A DNA stretch of 64,000 nucleotides from Bacillota bacterium (GTDB lineage Bacteria; Bacillota; SHA-98; Ch115; JABLXJ01): assembly GCA_013178125.1 (NCBI GenBank), contig JABLXJ010000009.1, forward strand, positions 1 through 64,000. The letters run 5' to 3'. Below, piece by piece: positions 56,538 to 64,000 of the stretch (within the stretch, counting starts at the first letter, position 1; the number at the start of each line of letters is the position of its first letter). The notes beneath the pieces were generated by a model. That model ran no database searches and was not told where the DNA came from. It saw only the letters and a program-made list of their open reading frames with translations. Made by a program: the position numbers and the translations under genes.

Positions 56538-57645
56538 CTGATCTGGCACCCGGATCACCCTCTCCATCATTATCATTATCATTCCTGTTATTGTCGCCGT
56601 TGTTGATGCCCCTTCCATCGCCCGGGACGCTGCCATTTAGCCTGCCATTATTGATTCCTTCCGCAGCGCCCGTAAAGGCTGTAATCTCCACGGCAACCCG
56701 CCTTCCCACGAGCCCGGCCCTTCCCAGGAACTTGGCACCCGACCCGACGAAGACCCTGAAATCGCTCGGGGCGTGCCTGTCCAGTTTGATGATATCCCCT
56801 GGCTCCAGCCCGAGTAGTTCCCTTACAGTGATGGCCGCCCTGCCGACTTCGACGGATATGGGCAGCTTTACGCGCTCGATCTCCTTGCGCAGGGCGAGTC
56901 TCTTAGAATCCTGGATGCCCCTTCTACCCTCCGCGAACCATTGCTGGGCGCCGAGCCTCGGGATGATCGGCTGCAACGTGAGGTAGGGCAGGCAGAGGCT
57001 CATGGTGCCGGACATATTCTCAGCGCTGATCTCAAAGGCGAGCACGCTTACGGAATCATTGGGCGACATGGCCTGTACGAACTGAGGGTTCGTCTCCATG
57101 TTCTCGAGGCTCGGCTCGAGCTGGATGAGGTTCGACCACACCCCGGCCATATCGTCAACGACTCTGGCCATGAGCTTCTTCATGAGCATCTGTTCGAGAT
57201 CGGTCAACTCCCGGGGCTCACCCTCGAATCTACCGGCTCCCCCCAGCAACCTGTCGATCATCGAAAAGGCAACCGCCGGATTTATCTCGAGGACTGCCTT
57301 CCCGTCGAGCGGGGACATGTCGATCGATGCGATGACGGTCAGGGCCGGAAGGGACGATATGAACTCGTCAAACGTAAGCTGTTCGACAAGGGTGAGCGTC
57401 ACCTTGATAGGGGTCCTCAAGTGGGTCGAAAGGGTCGTCGAGAGGTGCCTCGCAAAGGTGTCGTGCAGCATCTCCAGCGTCCGCAGTTGAACCTTCGAGA
57501 ATTTATCAGGCCGCCGGAAATCGTAGGGCTTCACGTCTTTCGGGCCTGCCGGCGCGGGAGCACCTGCCGCTTCTTCGGACGCCTGGTCCTCCATGAGAGA
57601 TGAAAGAAGCGCATTGATCTCCTCTTGTGAAAGTATATCCGACAA
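56527..57645 (-). CDS. fliM: FliM, flagellar switch protein
   Basis: A 372-residue C-ring protein. DILSQEEINALLSSL at the N-terminus binds phospho-CheY. The middle domain and a SpoA end (LPISVEVGRAAITVRELLGL) follow. The last 45 residues are an odd Asn/Gly/Asp-rich tail partly encoded by a 6-bp repeat near 56567-56585. CheY-binding suggests chemotaxis genes elsewhere. Confidence 0.96.
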   Translation of the reverse strand: MSDILSQEEINALLSSLMEDQASEEAAGAPAPAGPKDVKPYDFRRPDKFSKVQLRTLEMLHDTFARHLSTTLSTHLRTPIKVTLTLVEQLTFDEFISSLPALTVIASIDMSPLDGKAVLEINPAVAFSMIDRLLGGAGRFEGEPRELTDLEQMLMKKLMARVVDDMAGVWSNLIQLEPSLENMETNPQFVQAMSPNDSVSVLAFEISAENMSGTMSLCLPYLTLQPIIPRLGAQQWFAEGRRGIQDSKRLALRKEIERVKLPISVEVGRAAITVRELLGLEPGDIIKLDRHAPSDFRVFVGSGAKFLGRAGLVGRRVAVEITAFTGAAEGINNGRLNGSVPGDGRGINNGDNNRNDNDNDGEGDPGARSDAQ

Positions 57646-57796
57646 CCATGATCCCCCCTCGCTATAACCTGCCCGCCCCGCTGTGATCCACTCGACTTGC
57701 TTGCGATAATCTCGGCTTTCTCCGGCACTGCCTTACCCTTACCCCGACTCACCCCGGGTCAACGGGTTTCCGGCCTCCGGGTTTCCGCCTGCTCAC

Positions 57797-58366
57797 TTAC
57801 TGAATTACGAAATCAGTAAAAAACACATTGCGCACCTTCCCCGTGTCGAGGTTACTATTAAAAGCCTGGACAAGCTCGCGACGCAATTCTTCCTTGCCCT
57901 TCGGGCTATCAAGTTCGGACAGGGTCTTGCTTGTCAGAACGTTGATGACTACATCCCTCATCCTGACGAGCTTGGTCTTGACCTCGCGGGCGGCGCTTGC
58001 GGTCGTAAGCTCTATAGATATGGAAACCTTCAAGTAGCGCTCGGCATCCGTGCGAGCTATATTTACAATGAATGGGTCGAAGGATTCGATCGGCCCCTGC
58101 ACATCCTGGAGTTCAGCCTGCTTGGCGGCCCCGTTCAGCATGATCGGGTGCTTCTTGGAGATGCCATAGTAAGCCCCGGCCGCCAGAAGCAACAGGATGA
58201 TGCCGATGAGCGTGAGGTTCCTTCCGAAGAACACCCCGGCGAGCCCGCGCCCCCGGCTCCCTTGAGCCCCTCCGGGGAGCCGCGCCCCTGGCTGCATACC
58301 TCGAACGCCCTGATAAATGCCCCGGTCCCCGGGCGCCCCGGGTGGGACAGGTCTATTCCCTGGCAT
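57797..58366 (-). CDS. fliL: FliL, flagellar basal-body protein
   Basis: About 189 residues with a Pro/Gly-rich cytosolic N-terminus, one membrane helix (about 45-65) and an outer domain (FDPFIVNIARTDAERYLKV and LRRELVQAFNSNL). It helps stabilise the stator-rotor contact. ATG 58366 has GGGGGT upstream. Confidence 0.92.
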   Translation of the reverse strand: MPGNRPVPPGAPGDRGIYQGVRGMQPGARLPGGAQGSRGRGLAGVFFGRNLTLIGIILLLLAAGAYYGISKKHPIMLNGAAKQAELQDVQGPIESFDPFIVNIARTDAERYLKVSISIELTTASAAREVKTKLVRMRDVVINVLTSKTLSELDSPKGKEELRRELVQAFNSNLDTGKVRNVFFTDFVIQ

Positions 58367-58419
58367 GGTCCATACCCCCAAACAGCATCTGAGCTAACTA
58401 GTCTCGCCTGAAGTCTCAC

Positions 58420-59232
58420 CTAATCGACCGTAACCGTCTTTGCTGAATTACCCCCTGCAGCCGGCCTACCCCCTGTAGTTGGCCCGGGCGCCTTGCCTGG
58501 CTCCTCCCACCGCCTCTTCTCCGTCAATATCACCATGTCAACACGGCGGTTGAGGGCCCTGTTTCGCTCGCTCGTATTCGGGACCTTGGGGTGGTACTGC
58601 CCGTAGCCCATGGCCGAGAAACGCTCGGGCGGGAGGCGCAGCGATTCGACAAGATACCTCAGAACCTCTGTGGCCCGGGCCGTCGAGAGCTCCCAGTTTG
58701 ACGGGAATTTCGCGCTGTGGATCGGCAGGTCGCACGTATGTCCCTCGATCCTGATATCATTTGGCAGCTTCTTAATCAACCCGGCCACCTCGATCAGGAC
58801 CTTTTTCGCATCGGGCTTCAGCGTTGCCTCGCCCCGGTCGAACAGCACCTTATCCATAAAGCTCACCACCAGCCCGCGCTCATCGAGCTTGAGCTCGACA
58901 TCATTCGACAAGCCCTTCTCGCGGAGATAGCCCTCAAACCTCCTCATGACGCCCATGAGATTCCTCCGCTCGCGCGCCTCGGGGCTCTCAGAAGGGGGCT
59001 TTTGAGCCGGCAGGTCGCCGAGATTGAGCGGCCTCGGTCCCCCCGTGAGCACCCCCAGGGCCCCCTGGAGGGAGATGATCGCCTGCCTGAACTTTATGAT
59101 ATCGATCCTTGAAAAGGCGAACATCAACACAAAGAAACACATGAGGAGGCTCATTAGGTCGCCGTATGTAACCATCCAGGCCGGAGCCCCGCTGATCCCA
59201 TCGTTGCCTCCGCGCCTACGCTTGTTCCTCAT
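58420..59232 (-). CDS. motB: MotB, stator protein
   Basis: A 270-residue protein with one membrane helix. D25 in TYGDLMSLLMCFF is the proton- or ion-carrying residue. An OmpA-like peptidoglycan domain follows (IRIEGHTCDLPI, GYGQYHPKVPN, NRALNRRVDM). It overlaps motA by 17 bp. The end is a Pro/Gly tail. Confidence 0.96.
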   Translation of the reverse strand: MRNKRRRGGNDGISGAPAWMVTYGDLMSLLMCFFVLMFAFSRIDIIKFRQAIISLQGALGVLTGGPRPLNLGDLPAQKPPSESPEARERRNLMGVMRRFEGYLREKGLSNDVELKLDERGLVVSFMDKVLFDRGEATLKPDAKKVLIEVAGLIKKLPNDIRIEGHTCDLPIHSAKFPSNWELSTARATEVLRYLVESLRLPPERFSAMGYGQYHPKVPNTSERNRALNRRVDMVILTEKRRWEEPGKAPGPTTGGRPAAGGNSAKTVTVD

Positions 59233-60016
59233 AGCCTCCCACCACCGGTCGCCTGTAAGTTATGTTTGCCCTCATAGAGGGGGAGAGGTAAGCCCGGAGC
59301 TTCTCCTCCACGATGCGTGGGTTATCCCCTGATTGAATGGCCAGGATGCCTTCGAGCATTATCTCCTTGAGCAGGGTCTCCTTCTCGCTCCTGAGCTCGA
59401 GCTTCCCTGCAATGGGTGTGAAAACCAGGTAGGCGAGCATGGCGCCATAAAACGTGGTGATCAAGGCGGTAGCCATGCCCGGCCCGATCGCGCTCGGATC
59501 GTTGATGTTCCGCAACATCTGGATGAGTCCGATGAGCGTCCCGATCATGCCGAAGGCCGGGGCATACGTCGCCATCGCCTGGTATATCTGCCTCCCGGCC
59601 TTGTGTCGCTCTTCCGAGCACGCGATGTCGTTCTCGAGGATCTCGCGTATGAGCTCGGGCTCTGTTGCATCCACAACAAGCTGCAAACCTCTTCGCAAGA
59701 AATCATCCTCCACGTAATCGAGGCTATTCTCGAGGGCGAGGAGACCCTCGCGGCGGGCCTTTTCGGCGAAGCCGATGATCTCGCTGATCACGACCGTCGG
59801 GTCGTCCACCTTCTCTGTGAAAGCAATCCTCGTGATCCGCAGGACGCTCCTTATCTCCGAAAAGGGGAAATTCACAAGCGTAGAGGCTATGGTTCCTCCG
59901 ATCGTAATAAATACGGATGGGAGATCGTAAAATGTGCGCAGCGCCCCGCCCATGAATATTGCCGCCCCGACGAGAACAGCGCCGGCTACGATGCCAAGGA
60001 ATGTAGTAACATCCAT
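59216..60016 (-). CDS. motA: MotA, stator protein
   Basis: A 266-residue membrane protein with four helices. IGGTIASTLVNFPFSEI, YAPAFGMIGTLIGLIQM and a conserved proline region are typical of MotA. ATG 60016 has AGAGGTG about 9 bp upstream. It works with MotB as the ion channel driving rotation. Confidence 0.96.
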   Translation of the reverse strand: MDVTTFLGIVAGAVLVGAAIFMGGALRTFYDLPSVFITIGGTIASTLVNFPFSEIRSVLRITRIAFTEKVDDPTVVISEIIGFAEKARREGLLALENSLDYVEDDFLRRGLQLVVDATEPELIREILENDIACSEERHKAGRQIYQAMATYAPAFGMIGTLIGLIQMLRNINDPSAIGPGMATALITTFYGAMLAYLVFTPIAGKLELRSEKETLLKEIMLEGILAIQSGDNPRIVEEKLRAYLSPSMRANITYRRPVVGGYEEQA

Positions 60017-60067
60017 CAACGACGACACCTCTCTCTGGATAGAGCCATTAACCTCGATGTCAGGTGC

Positions 60068-60349
60068 TTACGCGCCGGCATCCCGGTCCTCGACTGACTC
60101 GTCGCCCAGCCCGCGCTGATCCGGCCCATACCGGCCCGGGGCCTCGCCAGGGTGCTTAAAAGTCAGGCCCTGGGCGATGCAGCGGCGGTAATCGATGACC
60201 TTCTGGATTACCTCATCGACGCCCTGCCGCACCAGGAGCTTCCTCCCGGTGGTCAGCGTGATTATCGTATCGGGCGTGGCCTCCACAGTCTCTATGAGCT
60301 CTGCGTTCACAACTATCTCCTTCTGGTCGAGACGGTTGACCTTGATCAT
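60068..60349 (-). CDS. flbD: FlbD-type flagellar protein
   Basis: A 93-residue protein. MIKVNRLDQKEIVVNAELIE and TITLTTGRKLLVRQ-like stretches are typical of the FlbD family of Bacillota (not the Caulobacter regulator). The C-terminus is extended and Gly-rich. GGGGGTG is just before the ATG. Its function is not known precisely. Confidence 0.9.
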   Translation of the reverse strand: MIKVNRLDQKEIVVNAELIETVEATPDTIITLTTGRKLLVRQGVDEVIQKVIDYRRCIAQGLTFKHPGEAPGRYGPDQRGLGDESVEDRDAGA

Positions 60350-60547
60350 GCTCCCACCCCCCTGCCGTCTCACTCCTTTGGACCCGGCCTCCGGACCCGT
60401 ATCAGGCTGCACACCACCGTTCCGCCACACCACTACTATCCCCCGGGCGGAGGGCGGTGTGCAGCCAGACCAGCGGAAGGTGACTGCTTGAATGCCGTTT
60501 TGAATGCCATTTGAAGAGCCCGGCGATCCCCCACATCAACTTAGAAC

Positions 60548-61783
60548 TTAGCGCTTCAGCGTGAGAAGGTCCTGCAGCATCTCGTCCGCGGTGGTGATTA
60601 TCCTCGAATTCGCCTGGAAGCCGCGTTGCGTGATTATCATGTCTGTGAACTCCCGGGCGAGGTCCACGTTGGACATCTCGAGCGCACCCTCCACGATCTT
60701 ACCGCGCGCCTCGGTCGTCGCCACCCCTATAAGCGCCGCTCCTGAATTCGCCGATGACCGGTACATGTTGCTCCCGAGCCTCTCGAGCCCCGCGGGGTTC
60801 GCGAAGTTGGCCAGCACTATCTGCCCCAGGGGCTGGTGCTGCCCGTTGGTGTAAACCCCCGTTATCAACCCGTTGTCAGCTATGCTGAAGTCCTCCAGCG
60901 AACCGGGCGGGAAGCCATCCTGGCTCGCCATGCTCACCACGGAGCCGGAAGAGGTATTATACTGGGTCATGGTCGAGAAGTCGAGGGTGACCGTCTGGGG
61001 CGTGGTAGCACCCCCGGTTGGGTTAAGTTGTAACGAACCCGTGGACACCCCAGACTGACCATCGGCGTCGAAGGTTATCTGTGCGGGAGACGGACTCGTT
61101 ATGCTTGGCGAACCATCCCCGCTTGCGCTGAGACTCCACTGTCCACCGGCAACCTTCTCAAATGTCACCGTCAAATCATACGCCTTCCCGAGCGAGTCAA
61201 ATACCTCGACCGGGACGTCTACAGTATCGCCCACAGCCGCCCCCGCATCCAGGTTGCCGCGCAGCTTCACATTGGCCGTCGCCTTCGCGAGCATCTTTTC
61301 GCCAAGCGGGATCTTCACATCCTGAATCGGCTGGGTCGTATCGATGTGCCCCGCCGCATCAGCGATCCAGCCCTGGACCCTGTAGCCCGTGGACGGGTTC
61401 ACGAGGGTATTGGCCGCGTCGAGCTTGAATGCCCCATCGCGCGTGAAATACTGCTTCTCGCCGTCCGACACCACGAAGAACCCCGCCCCCTCGATCGCCA
61501 GGTCGGTGGGCAGGTCGGTCGTTTCAAGATTGCCCTGGGTCTGGAAGGTATCTATGCTCCTGACGCCCGTTCCCAGCCCGACCTGCATCGGGTTTACGCC
61601 GCCGCGGCCGCCCGGCACCGGAGCAGCCCCGTTTTTGAGGGTCTGGCACAGGACCTCGTGAAACGTCACGCGGCTGGCCTTGAACCCTATGGTATTTATG
61701 TTCGCGATGTTATTTCCTATGACATCCATCCTGACCTGGTGAGCCTTTGACCCCGAAACCCCTGAAAACATGGCTCGCATCAT
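60548..61783 (-). CDS. flgE: FlgE, flagellar hook protein
   Basis: A 411-residue hook subunit. GNNIANINTIGFKASRVTFH at the N-terminus and FQANSRIITTADEMLQDLL at the C-terminus are the coiled ends of the axial protein family. The middle has the D2 hook domain (GTGVRSIDTFQTQG and later). Length is normal. An upstream GGGGAGG lies 11 bp before the ATG. Confidence 0.96.
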   Translation of the reverse strand: MMRAMFSGVSGSKAHQVRMDVIGNNIANINTIGFKASRVTFHEVLCQTLKNGAAPVPGGRGGVNPMQVGLGTGVRSIDTFQTQGNLETTDLPTDLAIEGAGFFVVSDGEKQYFTRDGAFKLDAANTLVNPSTGYRVQGWIADAAGHIDTTQPIQDVKIPLGEKMLAKATANVKLRGNLDAGAAVGDTVDVPVEVFDSLGKAYDLTVTFEKVAGGQWSLSASGDGSPSITSPSPAQITFDADGQSGVSTGSLQLNPTGGATTPQTVTLDFSTMTQYNTSSGSVVSMASQDGFPPGSLEDFSIADNGLITGVYTNGQHQPLGQIVLANFANPAGLERLGSNMYRSSANSGAALIGVATTEARGKIVEGALEMSNVDLAREFTDMIITQRGFQANSRIITTADEMLQDLLTLKR

Positions 61784-61958
61784 AGTCGCATCGACCTCCC
61801 CTGGGTTTTATTGGGTTCGCCGGCTTCAATTCGCCAGCTTCAACTCCAAGATTTACTAGTTACCGCCTCAGTCGTTCAGCGGCCCCGGGCCCCCTCCGAG
61901 AGGTCCGGCCCGTTAGATATTGCTTAAACGCCTCTTCACTAGCTGAATTGGCTGAACG

Positions 61959-62402
61959 TCAGATAATCACAGCGCTATCGATATTTGTAAAGACATTCTC
62001 CCTGGCGCTCGCGCTGTCGATCGCCGTTATCACAGTCCGGTTCTCGATGCTCACCACCAGCGCCAGCCTGTCCATCAGCACGAGCGACTCCTTCGCGCCC
62101 TTCGCCGCAGCCTTCGCGACCGCGGTATTCAGCTTCGCCACATCCCGGCTCGAAAGCCTTATATTCCTCAGCCTCATGCGGGCCTCTGCATGCGCCGAGA
62201 ACTTGATGCCCTGCTCCGCCACGGCAGCACGGAGGACCGAATCAAAGGGCTCGATATGCCCACCAACTCCCCTGGCGGGCCCTGACCCCGGGCGCATTGC
62301 CTCCGGCCCCTGAACTGGGGCGGCAACTGGCGCGACATAACCTGGTCCTGGTCTAACGGCGTAACCTGATCCATTCGCATTCAGCCCGCCGACCACCGTC
62401 AT
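61959..62402 (-). CDS. Flagellar operon protein (TIGR02530-like)
   Basis: About 147 residues. The core IKFSAHAEARMRLRNIRLSS with SLVLMDRLALVVSIENRTV is characteristic of the conserved unnamed family between flgD and flgE in Bacillota. No biochemical role is known. ATG 62402 has GGAG about 8 bp upstream. Confidence 0.88.
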   Translation of the reverse strand: MTVVGGLNANGSGYAVRPGPGYVAPVAAPVQGPEAMRPGSGPARGVGGHIEPFDSVLRAAVAEQGIKFSAHAEARMRLRNIRLSSRDVAKLNTAVAKAAAKGAKESLVLMDRLALVVSIENRTVITAIDSASARENVFTNIDSAVII

Positions 62403-62509
62403 CCCCTCCACTCCATCCTGTGATTCCTGGGTCCTTAGATCCTCGGAATCCCCGGCATCCTCTCGCCCCCGCGGCCTCCCGCAACCACGATAACCGCAAG
62501 GCCGCCAGG

Positions 62510-63001
62510 TTATGCTGGCAGGATGCTGGTGACCTGGGACAATGCGATGCTATGCCCATCCACCTGGAGCATGGGGACCCCATTCTGGAATGTGACGGCT
62601 GAAACAATGCCCGTGACCTTGCCCTGGTTGTCAATCGCCGCCTCGATCTTATGCCCGATGAGGCTGCAGGCCTGCGTGGCGAGCTGCATATGCATGAGCC
62701 CCGTGAAGGCCTGGTTGAGGTTTTGCATCTGTTCCAGCGCCGAAAACTGCGCCATCTGGGCTATGAATTCCTTCTGGTCAGTCGGGTCTGTAACCGTCTG
62801 GCACCTGAGCTCCGTGATGAGAAGCCTCAGGAACTCATCCTTTCCCAGCTCGCCGCCGGCCGGAGCCCCAGCCCCGGAAGCCTCTGAAGGGGCAGCAGTC
62901 GTTTGAGCGGCGCGCGCCATGGCCACCCGCCGGCTATCAGGGTTGGTCGCCGCGCCACGGGATGTGGCCAGCAATTCCCCTCTTATCCCCGCTATATCCA
63001 A
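62510..63001 (-). CDS. flgD: FlgD, hook-capping scaffold protein
   Basis: A 163-residue short FlgD. LGKDEFLRLLITELRCQTV then DQKEFIAQMAQFSALEQM is the recognised core; the C-terminal beta domains found in proteobacterial FlgD are short or absent. TTG at 63001 has GGGAGGTG 6 bp upstream. It caps the growing hook. Confidence 0.93.
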   Translation of the reverse strand: MDIAGIRGELLATSRGAATNPDSRRVAMARAAQTTAAPSEASGAGAPAGGELGKDEFLRLLITELRCQTVTDPTDQKEFIAQMAQFSALEQMQNLNQAFTGLMHMQLATQACSLIGHKIEAAIDNQGKVTGIVSAVTFQNGVPMLQVDGHSIALSQVTSILPA

Positions 63002-63093
63002 CGTTCACACCTCCCTCAATGTGTCATTGCTATGGACACCCGGCTGGCCCTACCAGCCTATCAGCCTACCAGCCACCAAGTTGTCCAGATCGC

Positions 63094-64000
63094 CTAAACA
63101 GCGTAATCTATGAGGCCCGTGCCCCCTCGAGAAGAAGGAGCCCACGCGGCCCCAATGACCCCCTCATCCAGCTTCTTCACGGCTCCAGCCGCGCGCCCGC
63201 CCTCTCCCCCTCTCGGCCCCATATCTTGCCATGCATCGCCCCGTTCAAATCCGAACTGGGGTGCTCCGTACCCCGGGCCGGTGAAGACCGTAAATTGCTC
63301 GATATTGAACCCCTGGCTTGCGAGAGAGGTCTTGAGTTGAGGGAGCCCGGCCTCGATCAGCGCACGCACAGCTTCGCTCTCCGCCCGGATCCCCGCCGTG
63401 AGCGTGCCGGCGTGATCTATGACGCTGATGTGAATGCGTCCAAGGTAGTCGGGCTTGAGCTGGACCGTCATCTCCGTGCGGCCCTCCCTGAACCTCAGGA
63501 CCGCCTTCTCGACGACCTGAGCCACAACCTCATCCACCAAGGCCCTCAGCGGCTCCGGAACGGCTCTATCCCCGGGGTACGGCTGCTGCACGGAGTCAGG
63601 CGCGGGAACCTCGCCCGCGTGCTGGACTGCACCCATCGCCTGCTGGTGCTGGCTCGAACCCTGCTGTTGTGAGCCCTGATCCATACCCTGCCCCGCCCGC
63701 CGGTCCGCGGATTCACCGCCATACACGCTCCGGTATCCTGCATCCACTGCTGCACCCACGCCGCTGGCCGGCACGCCCGGGGCTTCACCGGGCTCTACAG
63801 CGCCCCTCTCGATCTCGCGTCCGGCCCCAGCTCTAGTTACAGCCCCGGCCGCAGCCCCCTCTACAGCTTCAACCGTTTCGCCAGACCCCCGGCCGCCCTG
63901 TAGGTGCCGACTCTGCACGGAATACGCCTCCGGGCGCTGGCTTGCGCCCAGGGACCAGGAAGGGCCGCCGGCATCGCCTGTGCCGGAGCCATCATGTCGC
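63094..64000 (-). CDS. fliK: FliK, hook-length control protein, cut by the window end
   Basis: At least 302 codons, open up to the right end of the window, so the N-terminus is missing. The C-terminal Flg_hook domain reads EMTVQLKPDYLGRIHISVID, then LIEAGLPQLKTSLASQGFN. The front part seen here is disordered, rich in Gly, Ala and Gln. It measures hook length and signals FlhB to switch substrates. Confidence 0.92.
   Translation of the reverse strand, partial: RHDGSGTGDAGGPSWSLGASQRPEAYSVQSRHLQGGRGSGETVEAVEGAAAGAVTRAGAGREIERGAVEPGEAPGVPASGVGAAVDAGYRSVYGGESADRRAGQGMDQGSQQQGSSQHQQAMGAVQHAGEVPAPDSVQQPYPGDRAVPEPLRALVDEVVAQVVEKAVLRFREGRTEMTVQLKPDYLGRIHISVIDHAGTLTAGIRAESEAVRALIEAGLPQLKTSLASQGFNIEQFTVFTGPGYGAPQFGFERGDAWQDMGPRGGEGGRAAGAVKKLDEGVIGAAWAPSSRGGTGLIDYAV

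Overview
The window looks like a chromosomal segment of an endospore-forming, flagellated, single-membrane Bacillota bacterium, probably a GC-rich anaerobic member of the Clostridia or a related class. The evidence is a Gram-positive-type flagellar operon with its own sigma-28, a SpoIIE phosphatase in the usual neighbourhood of tilS and ftsH, three SPOCS (DUF3794) spore-coat-type proteins, NiaR, an ATP-dependent PEP carboxykinase, and strong Shine-Dalgarno sites throughout. The species cannot be named from sequence alone.

Region 1 (1-19 kb) is a lower-GC accessory island. After a 110-bp nested palindrome, five genes run in the same direction with short gaps (698-12066): DUF262-HNH endonuclease-like protein, ADP-ribosylglycohydrolase, SNF2-type helicase with a C-terminal DUF3883, Zn-ribbon DUF1156 adenine methylase, and DUF499 P-loop ATPase. 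This is the most interesting system in the window and is most likely an anti-phage or anti-plasmid defence operon. Behind it come a membrane-anchored protein of unknown function, a large GNAT-PIN-ASCH-like fusion paired with a small ASCH protein, and a HEPN-type gene broken by an in-frame TGA. A tyrosine recombinase closes the island. It lies against a tRNA array (fMet, Met, Lys) in which tRNA-Lys survives only as its 5' half.

Region 2 (19.2-21.3 kb) is decaying sequence. It holds a twice-frameshifted TasA/CalY-like gene and the remains of a two-domain glycosyltransferase.

Region 3 (21.3-40 kb) is housekeeping. It contains pckA, a DUF89 protein and a YdcZ-type membrane protein, then a minus-strand series: spoIIE, tilS, ftsH, niaR, ftcD, an ECF S component, and an overlapping folP-folB-folK-birA set. 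A FtsX/MacB-type permease and its membrane-fusion partner lie upstream of spoIIE.

Region 4 (40.2-46.3 kb) has three tandem SPOCS paralogues, two of them ending in LysM, behind a sugar-nucleotide pyrophosphorylase.

Region 5 (46.5-64 kb) is one long minus-strand flagellar operon: fliK (cut by the window end), flgD, a TIGR02530-type gene, flgE, flbD, motA, motB, fliL, fliM, fliN, fliO, fliP, fliQ, fliR, flhB, flhA, flhF, flhG, a PilZ protein, fliA and a small unknown gene. It builds the hook, stator, C-ring and export gate and sets flagellar number and late gene expression. No chemotaxis genes sit inside it, although they often do in Bacillota.
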